Assembly (NCBI RefSeq): GCF_003711515.1
Contig: NW_021167079.1
Coordinates: 981,471-1,045,470, forward strand
Reading direction: 5' to 3'
Source: Sodiomyces alkalinus F11
Lineage: Eukaryota; Ascomycota; Sordariomycetes; Glomerellales; Plectosphaerellaceae
Length of the DNA: 64,000 nt
The notes beneath the pieces are model-generated. The model saw only the letters and a program-made list of their open reading frames with translations. It searched no databases and was not told the origin of the DNA. The position numbers were made by a program, and so were the translations under genes. Positions 53,794 to 64,000 of the stretch are shown here, in pieces (within the stretch, counting starts at the first letter, position 1; the number at the start of each line of letters is the position of its first letter).

Positions 53794-54496
53794 ACAGTGG
53801 CCTGCTTATGGAATCCGTTGCAGACGTCTCTGATCAGAGTCGGAGAAGGACGCGTCGATGTCGATGGGTGATTGGTAGTAAATTGCACAGTGCAGGGCAC
53901 TGAGTTTTTGCTAGCTAGCTATTTCATTTTTTAAAATATACTACGTCTTTCCCGGGACTATTACAATCTGACCCTTGATAATGAGTGCCTAAGAGACTGC
54001 AAGCAACCCGAAAAACGGGCGGCTTAGCAAGCTGAACTAGTAGCCATGAGACACGCAATCCAGCTGATAGTCCGATGACTCTGATCCCCGCAATGCCAAA
54101 ATAGAGACCTGACGATGATGTAAAACTTTACGATATACTTTGACAGTCAAAGCGCACTGGAGGAGCTTGACGCAGCAAGAACGAGCAAGTAGAGGACGAT
54201 ATAGAGAAACAGCTGAACTGAGCAGGACTATATCTGGTCCTTGGGCCGGCTTAGATCTATCGTGACATCATCTATGTATGAACTCTGCAGCGCAAGGCTT
54301 CCTTCCATCTGCTATTCTTACACAGCGTTGTGTAGCTTGTCTAAATGCCGTGTCAGTTGCGCAGGGAGAAGGTTAACACAGGACGTAGCATCTTGGGAGC
54401 ACCAAGACGGATCAGCAGTATCGGAACTTCGGAAGGTAAATAGGTCTACCTATTGCGTACAGCAAAGCAAGCTACTAGTGGACCAACGGTAGTGGT
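53794..54496. other. Intergenic region
   Basis: No gene is supported. Sequence is AT-richer than coding regions and leads to 5S copy 2. Confidence 0.5.
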
Positions 54497-54503
54497 TATA
54501 TAA
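54497..54503 (+). promoter_or_regulatory. TATA element of 5S rRNA gene, copy 2
   Basis: TATATAA begins exactly 31 bases before the 5S start, as in copy 1, although surrounding upstream sequence is unrelated. Confidence 0.75.
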
Positions 54504-54527
54504 TAGTTTCATTTCCTACACGTCAGT

Positions 54528-54646
54528 ATATACGACCATACCCACTGGAAAACTCGGGATCCCGTCCGCTCTCCCCTAGATAAGCCAGTGAGGGCCGGAT
54601 TAGTAGTTGGGTCGGTGACGACCAGCGAATACCCGGTGTTGTATAT
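54528..54646 (+). rRNA. 5S ribosomal RNA, copy 2
   Basis: This 119-nt gene is nearly identical to copy 1. The termini ATATAC and GTATAT pair perfectly. It differs inside by a paired change: C at 54613 and G at 54620 replace G and C, keeping the stem. A run of eleven or more T follows within a few bases. Confidence 0.93.
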
Positions 54647-54649
54647 ATT

Positions 54650-54664
54650 CTTTTTTTTTTTTTG
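54650..54664 (+). terminator. T-run after 5S copy 2
   Basis: A long T run directly after the gene is a strong Pol III stop. Confidence 0.75.
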
Positions 54665-55720
54665 GCTCTTACACTGCTTTCCCCTTTTATATTTTGGTTC
54701 ATGTTTGTTTTTCCTACCCGTTTTATTTCTCCGAGTTCTAGTTATCAGGTATTCGGCCTATCAAAACATCAATCTTCCGAGCCCCGAGCCTCCGTGTCTT
54801 GAAATGTTCTTTAGTTTCGCTTGCAGTGTTTTCCACCCTATTCCTTTACATTTCAAGGCATCTCAACGGCAGCCTTTTCGTCTTCATGTCTGAGCCGGCC
54901 GCCCTGCGCAACTCCGCCATCACGAGGGGGCTCTGCTCCGATTTCCAATGTGGTTGTAGGCTCTCGGATCTTTGGCTACTTGATGGGTCAGGTCGATGGG
55001 GTAATAGGGTCGGCCGCCCTAGCCAACAAGCCAGTCGTACGCCTCTCTCTCTCTCTCTTTTTGTCAATATCAGATACCAGCTCGGGTGATGTGGCCGGTC
55101 TAACTGCAACCTTGAGATGTGGCCATTGAACCTTTTTTCTGCATAAATCCACCTCCTTTCATCTGCCAGGAGGGCTCATACAGAGTAATTGTATAACTTT
55201 GTGTGGAGTAGGGTGGTTTACTGTTCAGGGGGTTGCCTTCTTAACTAGGAACTCACTAATAAAGGGTTAGCGCCTCACAACTCAGACTGCGGTAGTTCTT
55301 TAGAGCCACAGAGTCGTAGACTCTCTCTGATCGAATCCCAGCCTCCAGATCCAACAATCTCGAAGCCACATAACTCCCATTGATGCCCTGAAGCCGGGAG
55401 TATGGAGTACAATGACTGCACGGAAGCACGGAAATACAAGCTAGTCAACAATTAACCGTGGATTTGTTTTAGCATGTGTCTTGAATAATATGTAGGTGCT
55501 AGTATGATTGATGGTTATTATACTATTGCGAATATGAATATTTCTATGGACTATACCCGCGTGGCGTTGACTACCCGTGTCCCGAAACATCATAACGATG
55601 CTCGCAACACGCACGCGGGAACTGGGCTACCCCTGGAACATAACACTCTGTACGGAGTAGATTCCATGAAGCACAGGACCAAGACTATATTTACGAAGTA
55701 CTCATCAGCATCAACCCATC

Positions 55721-55766
55721 CCCTGTCTTGCTGCCCTGTCTTGCTGCCCTGTCTTGCTCCCTGTCT
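55721..55766. repeat. Tandem 13-bp repeat (CCCTGTCTTGCTG)
   Basis: Three units and a partial fourth, nearly identical. Confidence 0.85.
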
Positions 55767-58177
55767 CTTTTCTCTCTATACCAGGGTCGATCCCATCTGA
55801 CTTCCTCTGCCAGGGCAGCCCCAGCCTCCATGTCCCATCAAGAACAGGCGAGTTAGAACTTAGGTACAACGTATTCCAGTCGGCCAGTCGGTTGAATCAA
55901 GCACATGAAATAGACCCTCTCCTTGCATCAAATTACGTTGTACGGAGTATAATAAAGTGTATCCAAGATGAGGGGTAAACATGAAGGTGAGATTGTGAAT
56001 TTATCCAGAGAATGTAAGAGATGATGATAGCTTCAACTCCTGGCCCGACTAGGCAAAATACTTCGAGTCTTGAGTCTTGACCATCGGGCTCCATTCCTGT
56101 GTACTAACCCCGCGTGCCCCGCGTGCCGCCTTGCCGCCTTTCCTTGATTCTACCGTGTTCTTTGAAGCTCTGTCAAACCGGCTAATTAGAAGCAGACAGA
56201 ACTGGGCTCCTACACGGCAGAATAGGGAGGATGCCGGGCCTAGCAGGGAGGAGGAGCGCCCGAATGGGGCGTGACAGGTCGCGATTCAAGATTATACTGG
56301 CATTGGGAACTGAGATCTACTGTTCTCTGTTTTCATATTATGGTACGGCTTGTCCCTCCCGCCAAAAGCAACCAGACATGAACAAGCATGCAAGACACCA
56401 TTTCCTCAGTCGTAGTTTCGCGACACCGACGTCTCAACACCAACGATCAGCCCCCCGTAGGCCCTACTCAACCCGAAAAGGAGAGGCCAGGGCCATATAT
56501 ATGTCATTGTGTCACGGGAGGTCACAATGGGAGCATATGCTATGGCCTCCATGTCACCTCAAGAGCCACAATTGCAGTTTCTAACAACTTTGGTTGGCTT
56601 TCGTTGACGGCCAACTGTGTGACTGACTGCCTCCCAGAACCACGGTATGACGAACTACGGAAGCCTATACCAGGCCCCTGGTATACATCAAATAGCAAAG
56701 ATGACAGGTCTCTATGAGGAAGGAGTGGTCGATCACTACTGAAAGCATCGTAGCTCTGCCGTCACTTTTGATTGCTGTCAAACTGTCAGGTCAGGCCTCG
56801 TGTAGGTCGCAGTGTTGTCTCGACAGATTCCATGGACGTGCTTGAGCTCTCCAGCCTTCGTCCGTTCAACTGCGCAGACGGCGACCTTGTTTTCTTCCAA
56901 CGAGCCGTCTCTCACTCTCGGTGCTGTCACGTTTGACTTGAACTCTCGGTGACTCCGCTGCTTCATGGAATACGATCCATAAAAGTCATCCCTATTGGAG
57001 CGCCTGTTGTCCAACCCGCTTGTTTGCTGTCGTTGACCGGCAAAATACTACCCTCTGCGGCTCCTCAAAGAGACACGCATAGTCATACATATGCAGCATT
57101 CCTCACGTTTGCCGCTCGCCTCTTAAATTCCCCCCTTTTTTCTTTTTCTTTTTTTCCCCCTCAATTTCCCCCACGCGGAGCCACCTCCGGCCTGTGACTG
57201 AGGGCCCAAAGCCACGTTTATAGTGCCCAGAGCAAACCAATATATCCGGGTTAACGGTTATTTCTGCAAGAGTGCTACTAATCAGCTCGGCGAGCGGCGA
57301 GATCGCGTGGACAGTCTCGCCAGAGGGGTACGGTTACATCCACGCATACGGAAGTAAGTAACATGACCTATGATGAACTATGGCGTCAAGGGGGGCGGCG
57401 GCCTCGCCGAGCCGCACCCTCGGAGGCCTTCAGTTTATCTTTCCTCTCGACGGGTACGAATCAAGGTGTAGACAGGACCGTGCCGACGGTGCATTGATCT
57501 GGACTTCAGCCGAGAAACAAAGTCCAAGATCTCGTCTCGACGAGTCGACGCTTTTCCCCAGCGCTCTCACTTTAGCCTATATACGCAAGTGCCGTAAGTC
57601 GGGAGAGCCATTCTCCGTAAACAGCACTATCCCCCGGCTTCCAGGGCGGCCCCGGATTCCCTAATGCGATCTAGGTGATTCAGATTAAGGACCCCGGCCT
57701 CGCTACCCATACCGCATTCGGTCCTCCTGACCATGCTGATCATTCCGGATGAAAGTCTGAGCTTGGGGGTCGATGTTCAGAGTCCAGACTCTCATTCTTT
57801 TCAAATAAACTCAATCGGACACAAGCTTTGATCATCTGTCCATCAATTTCTAATAAGAGTCAGGATCATCATAGCCTACTACCCTATTGCTGATCGAGCC
57901 CGCCGAGTTGGGCGAAGGGGACGACAAAGTCTGGTACTGGAAACCAAGCCGGCAGGACGCATTACGGCTTGCTGATCAAGACGGGGCCCACGGGGGGTTG
58001 CGCAGGACGAGTGCGCACTAGTGTAGAGTCCGGCGAAGAGCGTGCCAAGAGGTCGCATCCCTGTCCCCCAGTCGTCTACTTTTGGTTTTCCGGGGTATGG
58101 TCTTCCGTCGGTTCAGGGAATCAGTGTGATTGCCGACTCGTAAGGCGCCAAACCTCCACTGCGCCCCGGACCACCCC

Positions 58178-58209
58178 CAGACCTCCCCCAGACCTCCCCC
58201 AGACCTACC
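58178..58209. repeat. Tandem 11-bp repeat (CAGACCTCCCC)
   Basis: Two full units and a diverged third. Confidence 0.85.
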
Positions 58210-58942
58210 AGGTTCTCATCCCGGTCTGGGCTCGCTTGCTAAGCATGGTCGAGTTTTGATGATGTTGCTGATCAAGGTCAATATTGCTCAATACTGCTCG
58301 ATGATTGTATTTTTATTTTTATTTCTTAGCTCTGTATTTTGTGGTTCAAAAGTTCTTCGAGTTCGACCGACGACAACCATGCCAAGACCTCCCATCCCTA
58401 CTGCTGAGTAGTCGAAATACCTCTCATCTGGGGCTCAAAGCGTCAATCGACTTCAAAAGTCCTCCTGGGCGGATGATTCACCTTGGTCCATGTCAAACTG
58501 CTACTCTTAAGGTAATTAACCCCGGATGGTTGTAGGGAGCCCCTTTACAGGTCATGACCCCTGAATCACATTCACAGACATGGCCCGGGGTTAATAGACT
58601 CGTGACCCATGTCATGCCGGGACTTTAACCGTCAAATAATAGCCGTCGTGGCGTTCCCACCATGCGTCAAGTGGCCCCCGGCAAAAGATCAGCACGATGG
58701 CTTCCTTCTTCATGTTCACTGCCGCGATGTGGATAGACCAGGTCACTGCTTTTCGTAGTTCCTACGCCATGTCTCTCCCTCCATGATGTGATATGGCGGG
58801 ACAATCTTAGTCTGTGGAGCACGGGGAGTTAGGAAATAGCCTAGAAGCCTTCTCCGCACGCCGAGATATTTCTCTGAGACGTCGTCAAGGCGGGCAGCGC
58901 CGCAGCGGGCGTTGTACGCTGGATTCTAGCATCTGAGCGCTG

Positions 58943-58987
58943 AGGTTCTAGGTCCTAGGTCCTAGGTTCTAGGTTCTTGGTTCTGGG
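58943..58987. repeat. Tandem 7-bp repeat (TAGGTYC) upstream of the xylanase gene
   Basis: About six units of CTAGGTC/CTAGGTT-like sequence lie some 230-270 bases before the xylanase ATG. Confidence 0.8.
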
Positions 58988-59079
58988 CTCCGGTGCGGGC
59001 TCCTTTGGGCTCCCTGGAATCCCGGATCAGAAGCAGAAGACGAGGCACGGTGGGCAAATAACGCTGACCCAGAATCGAA

Positions 59080-59087
59080 TATATAAA
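59080..59087 (+). promoter_or_regulatory. TATA box of the GH11 xylanase gene
   Basis: TATATAAA stands 130 bases before the ATG, the usual distance for strongly induced fungal genes, and is followed by a C-rich leader. Confidence 0.65.
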
Positions 59088-59176
59088 GGCAGGGTCAGTT
59101 CCGGCAAAGATCATCCTCCTCTTCCACCACCCTCACCTCACCCCAACATCCTCATCTACATCAGACCACTACTTGA

Positions 59177-59977
<801 letters not shown>

Positions 59978-60816
59978 TACGTTCGATTCATGTTCTTAAT
60001 GCTGTTGCTCTCTGCTCTCTCAGCTTCATTCACGCTGCACTCAAATGGCTGCTGACCCTTCTTGCGCAACAGAATCCCTTACCTCAGGGCCAGTGAAGAG
60101 GCGTCTTCCGAGGCGCATCTGGGGCCATCGCCTTGCTTTTGCGACACTGTCACCGGGCCTCATGGCAAGCTAGATGGCCATTCCCATGTTCAAAAGTAGC
60201 GGGAATTGGTGAAAAGGTCATCAGAAGGGGATGTAGTTTACGACGAGACGAGGGATGATGGACGAGGGGGGGGGTGTCGGTGGTCACACGCGTGGGTTAT
60301 TTGTTTGCAGCCTGTATCTGCCCTTCTGCAGCCTCCTGGATCCTTAGAATGCTGGGAGGTTGGCCCTCTCAATGAGAGCATTCGAATACATCCTTGGACA
60401 ACTCCAACCGTTTGCCCATGTGAAGACTTCTGAGCGACCATGGTGTTCTCGAATCTCGACTACAGCGCAGGTTACTGTGTATATGCCACGATAATTTCAA
60501 TACATGTACTTTTCAACATCACAGGTCACATCTTTACCACGTTGATCCGCATTATAAAGATGACCAAAGAGCAAAAGTCCTGGCCCTGGATATTCACTAA
60601 TGTGAGAGGGGAATCTAGGATCGGGATAAGAGTAGTCCTGGAACGAGTTGGGGTCTTACTGTCCAAGAGACTGGGAATAGCTTCAAACGCCCAACTAATC
60701 AGGAAGGAGAACTAAAAAACTAAAATCAGAAGACTTGCTATAGGATGCACAACTCGTGCGTGGAAAGTTCCCATGATACGTCAATGCCAAGCGGACGATA
60801 AAGTCAACGAATTCCA
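59978..60816. other. Intergenic region between convergent genes
   Basis: No gene is supported. It lies between the 3' ends of the xylanase (plus) and permease (minus) genes. Confidence 0.5.
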
Positions 60817-62532
60817 TCAGCACGTCCCGTAACCAGCCCGCTTCACCGACGACCCCTTATCCCTTTCCCCCCCATCACCCCCTTGACCCCCCCGGGCCGC
60901 GTCAACCTCCTCCGCCATCTGCTCCGGCGTCGCGCCAAACGTGCCGAAATAATCCAACTCGTCCACCTCGCGAGGACTCTGAATCGGGGAAACCACATAG
61001 TGGCAAAACAAGTACGTCAAGACAGCCAGCCCGCACCCCGCGGGCCAAGCCATGTAATAGAGATGCGACCACCCGGGGAACACGGCGTCGGGGTCGCGCA
61101 CGCGCATCACGAACCCGGGGAGCAGCGGCCACGTGCCGGCGACCCACGCCACCACGGCCCGCCAGTTGACGCCGTTCGCGTACCAGTAGATGCTGCAACT
61201 CGACATGTCGTACAGGTGCGTGAGCCGCAGCCGGCGCGCGCGGACGACGTAGTAGTCGGCGAACATGACGCCCATCAGCGACCCGAGGAAGACGCCGTAG
61301 CCGCCCATGACGGCGAGGAACTTGCTCGCCCCGTTCAGCAGCTGCCACGGCTGCATGGCGAAGGCGCAGGCGGCCGTGAGGTAGCCGCCCCGGCGGAGGT
61401 TGAAGAGGCGCGGCGCGAGGGCGGATAGGTCGATGCCGTTGGAGAGGGCGTTCTGCGCGACGGCGATGCCGAACTGCGCCATGATGAAGGCCAGCGACGC
61501 GAACGCCACCGCCACGCGGGCGCCGGCGCCGTCGTTGTAATGCGCCTGCAGGGCGTCGAGGAACCGGTAGGGTTCCCAGACCAGGGAGCCCCTCGTGGCG
61601 GGGAACAGCTCGGCGGCACACGACGTGCACACCATGCCGATGAAGGACACCACAATGGTGTTGGTGGGGACGAAGATGAGCTGAGCCATCAGCTGGTCGC
61701 GCGGGCGGCGGGCGAACCGCGTGTAATCGGACTGGCTGCACAGGTGGGTGGCGATGCCGGAAATGTTGGTGCAGATGCCCAGGACGATCATCCAGGCGAG
61801 CCGGCTTCCCCTGGCCGGCTTCACCCCCGCCGTGCCCTCGATGTCGCCGACCATGGGGCCCAGCCCGCCCGTCTGAACGACGCACCAGACGAGCAGGACA
61901 AAAACCGCGGGGATGACGGTGACGGCGGCGGCGGCGAAGGGGACGTGGTAGCGCTCGGGCCGGATCCAGATGAGCGGGAGGCAAAGGAGGGAGAAGACGA
62001 TGAAACCGATAAAGTCGGCCACGGTCATGGTGCCGTCGGCGAGAGGGGCGTCGAGGGAGTTGAAGGCGGGCCAGAGCGCGGCGATGAAGGTTCGCACGCA
62101 CTGGCCGCCCCAGTAGACCTGGGTCGAGTACCAGATGAAGGAGAGCATGATGCGCTGCACCATGGGCACGAGGGCGCCCCACATGCCCCAGCTGCTCTTC
62201 TGCAGGATGGAGAAGCCGATGTGCCACTTGGCTCCCGGCGCGCCGGTCATGACGCAGATGATGCCGACGATGCAGTGGCCGACGATGACGGTGGCCATGG
62301 CTTGCCAGACGGTGAGGCCCAGGGCGATGAGGGCCGACCCGGTGCACCAGCCGCCAATGTTGAAGGAGCCCGTGACGATCCAGAGGCCGACAAACTGCCA
62401 GGGCCCGTACGTCCGGCGGGACAGGGGCAAAGGTCGCGTGTCGCGGTTCATGTACGCCGTTGTTTCCACGTCGGATTCCCGTGGCACTTGAAGGCGACGG
62501 AGCGCCCTCCCCAACGGGAAGGGCCACAGCAT
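60817..62532 (-). CDS. NCS1 nucleobase/vitamin permease (Fur-type)
   Basis: Single exon on the minus strand, 571 residues. About twelve hydrophobic helices can be traced, starting with WQFVGLWIVTGSFNIGGWCTGS. Family landmarks include the first-helix region before it (RPLPLSRRTYGPW), GAKWHIGFSILQKSSWG, SQSDYTRFARRPRDQL and the ADYYVVRARRLRL block. These match fungal NCS1 transporters of the Fur branch, which import uracil, allantoin, uridine, thiamine precursors or similar molecules with protons at the plasma membrane. The substrate is not clear from sequence. The C-terminal tail is cytosolic and includes a glycine/acidic stretch (GGQGGDGGERDKG). Confidence 0.93.
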   Translation of the reverse strand: MLWPFPLGRALRRLQVPRESDVETTAYMNRDTRPLPLSRRTYGPWQFVGLWIVTGSFNIGGWCTGSALIALGLTVWQAMATVIVGHCIVGIICVMTGAPGAKWHIGFSILQKSSWGMWGALVPMVQRIMLSFIWYSTQVYWGGQCVRTFIAALWPAFNSLDAPLADGTMTVADFIGFIVFSLLCLPLIWIRPERYHVPFAAAAVTVIPAVFVLLVWCVVQTGGLGPMVGDIEGTAGVKPARGSRLAWMIVLGICTNISGIATHLCSQSDYTRFARRPRDQLMAQLIFVPTNTIVVSFIGMVCTSCAAELFPATRGSLVWEPYRFLDALQAHYNDGAGARVAVAFASLAFIMAQFGIAVAQNALSNGIDLSALAPRLFNLRRGGYLTAACAFAMQPWQLLNGASKFLAVMGGYGVFLGSLMGVMFADYYVVRARRLRLTHLYDMSSCSIYWYANGVNWRAVVAWVAGTWPLLPGFVMRVRDPDAVFPGWSHLYYMAWPAGCGLAVLTYLFCHYVVSPIQSPREVDELDYFGTFGATPEQMAEEVDAARGGQGGDGGERDKGSSVKRAGYGTC

Positions 62533-64000
62533 GTTGGCGCGGATTCGTAGTGTAGCGACACTGACGATTTGAGAGTGTCGTGTCGTCCGTGTATGACCAG
62601 GGGTCCAGCGGCAGCCCGATCCGGTGGTTATATAGCGCCAAGTTCAAGATGTCAATATAACTTATTCTCCGCGTCCCAAACCCCGGGGACCCGATGCGTC
62701 CATGGCTTGCCCAAGTATGTAAGGACGTGGAAGGGTCCTCATCAACGACCCCTTGTCCCCCTTTCCCCGCGTGATGCAACACCCCGGCCTGAGTCCTCCC
62801 TCGGTCTACCGCAATGGCGTTCGTGTTTTCCCGTCTGTGGGGGGGGGGGGGGGGGGCGGGGAGAAAAGCGGGCATTTGGCGGGCTAAAGCAAGCCAAGAG
62901 AAACCGGATGGGAACTCCGTTGCTGACGTGGGGTTGGTGGGTTTGTTCGACCATCTCTTCTCGAAGAAAGGGACCAAGATCCAAGGAGAGTCTGCGGGGG
63001 CACATCTTGTTATCGACCCGTGCCACCCGACCAGATAGGTGGACATTTTCGGCTGGTTGGTGATCATATGCTGTTCTTGGCGCTGTCGATGTCGAATTAC
63101 GAATAGTTTATTGAGGTTTGCCTGGTCAAGCCAAGGCCAGATTAGGTATGCGGAACTTTGCGTTTTGTCAACCCGAGGTCTAAGAGTCCCGGTCCTATCA
63201 ATGGGTCAGTTAACCTGTTTCTGGCCAAGACGTGGGGAGGGGGGCGTGGGGGTTAATAATGCAGAACCAAGTCAGAGCAAGGAGCGTCTTACTGTCAGAT
63301 GAGGTTGGTGGGCATGAACGTGATCTTACAGACTATCCCGAAACTGGCGGTGATCTTCAAAGAACAAATCCCGAGATGCGGGACGGGCGACGGACACTCT
63401 CGACTGCGCCGACACTTAAGATTCGTTTTTGTGAGTTTGCTGCACTGAGCGTTCCGCTGATGTGGTCCCGGGACGACATCTGATTTCCGAAAAGAGAAAA
63501 AAAGAAAAAAAAAAAAAAGAAAGGGGGCCGTTACTCCATTCAGCCCGAATCCTATTTAGACACGAGACCCTGGACCTGACATTCCTTCGTCTCCGTGGTT
63601 TTTTCGAGCCGTTTCGTTGGCCAGTTCTCCGACGGAGACCATTCTCCTCATCTCTTGCAGTCGAGGGTGAAGGGTGAATTCTAACCTCTGCGGGGATAGT
63701 AAATCCTTCCGCAGAAATGATCATCTGAGAATTCGGCGGCTCGGCCGGGAATCCCCGTGGCAGGGCTGGGGCTGGTTAGACTTCACCCACACAGCTCCCT
63801 CTCAGTCATTGCCTCAATCGTTCATGTTTCAGCCTCTATACGGCCGTTTGATGTCGTCGTCGTCGTCGTTGACGGGAGCGTGCGCCAAAATAAACAGGCC
63901 GCAACACAAGCCTTTCAGCCGGCTCCCGCGTTATAAGCCTGAAACTGGCCAGCCCAGTCCACATCGGCAGTCAGGCCACTAAACGAGCCCGGCCACGGAA
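62533..64000. other. Intergenic region to the end of the window
   Basis: No gene is supported. A run of 18 G lies at 62839-62856 and an A-rich tract at about 63497-63521. The latter part may hold the promoter of a gene beyond the window. Confidence 0.5.
62839..62856. repeat. Poly-G run (18 G)
   Basis: An uninterrupted run of 18 G upstream of the permease gene; on the opposite strand it reads as poly-C. Confidence 0.85.

Larger units (their letters stand above)
54665..59079. other. Gene-poor region, 4.4 kb
   Basis: No gene is supported. Three short tandem repeats occur (55721-55766, 58178-58209, 58943-58987). A short ORF around 54870-55040 has non-random-looking residues but no recognisable domain. 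Confidence 0.5.

Noticed and set aside
54870..55040. Short plus-strand stretch reading NVVVGSRIFGYLMGQVDGVIG
   Set aside because: Looks protein-like but too short, no start, no splice context; could be a gene relic.
60902..63067. 721-codon minus-strand ORF overlapping the NCS1 permease
   Set aside because: Arg/His/Pro-rich alternative frame of the permease gene; no transmembrane or domain pattern.

Overview
The window is nuclear DNA of a filamentous ascomycete, most likely a Sordariomycete of the Sordariales/Chaetomiaceae type. The evidence is short GT-AG introns with CTAAC/CTGAC-type branch sites, long GC-rich exons, dispersed single 5S rRNA genes of the Neurospora kind, recurrent GGTACC-rich intergenic palindromes, and lignocellulose enzymes (AA9, GH11, GH12, GH31). 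The taxon is inferred from these signals and not from any database search. Gene models below were spliced by eye; exon joins were checked for reading phase.

Layout. 1-9 kb: a 7TM-RGS receptor-like gene, a single-pass membrane protein and an intracellular GH31 enzyme. 9.2-11.1 kb: a broken MFS transporter copy and a small DUF3716-type gene in an AT-rich stretch. 11.6-15.3 kb: a compact arsenic locus, all on the minus strand, with an arsenite methyltransferase, a bZIP factor and a Cdc25/Acr2-type arsenate reductase. 16-21 kb: a broken alpha/beta hydrolase, a small membrane ORF and an intact Dal5-type MFS transporter related to the broken copy at 9.2 kb. 21.6-32.1 kb: an ankyrin/amphipathic-helix protein, a long coiled-coil protein, biotin synthase, a secreted endonuclease/exonuclease/phosphatase-fold protein and a BAHD-type acyltransferase.

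32.1-48.7 kb: a foldback repeat, two conserved proteins of unknown function, an Avo2-like ankyrin protein, a small probable mitochondrial protein, a hemerythrin-like protein, an intron-containing tRNA-Tyr, an NAD(P)-binding epimerase-like gene, a GH12 glucanase without a visible signal peptide, a four-helix membrane protein and an AA9 LPMO. 48.7-59.2 kb is gene-poor and holds two intact 5S rRNA genes, a 5S fragment and one small three-exon gene. 59.2-64 kb: a secreted GH11 xylanase and an NCS1 nucleobase permease.

Functional themes: arsenic detoxification (reduction and methylation with a candidate linked regulator), plant cell-wall breakdown (AA9, GH11, GH12, GH31), transport of nitrogenous small molecules (MFS/Dal5-like, NCS1) and signalling (7TM-RGS, Avo2-like). 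The strongest candidates for new biology are the arsenic locus, the ankyrin protein with a long amphipathic C-terminus, the leaderless GH12 and the small protein at 53.1 kb.
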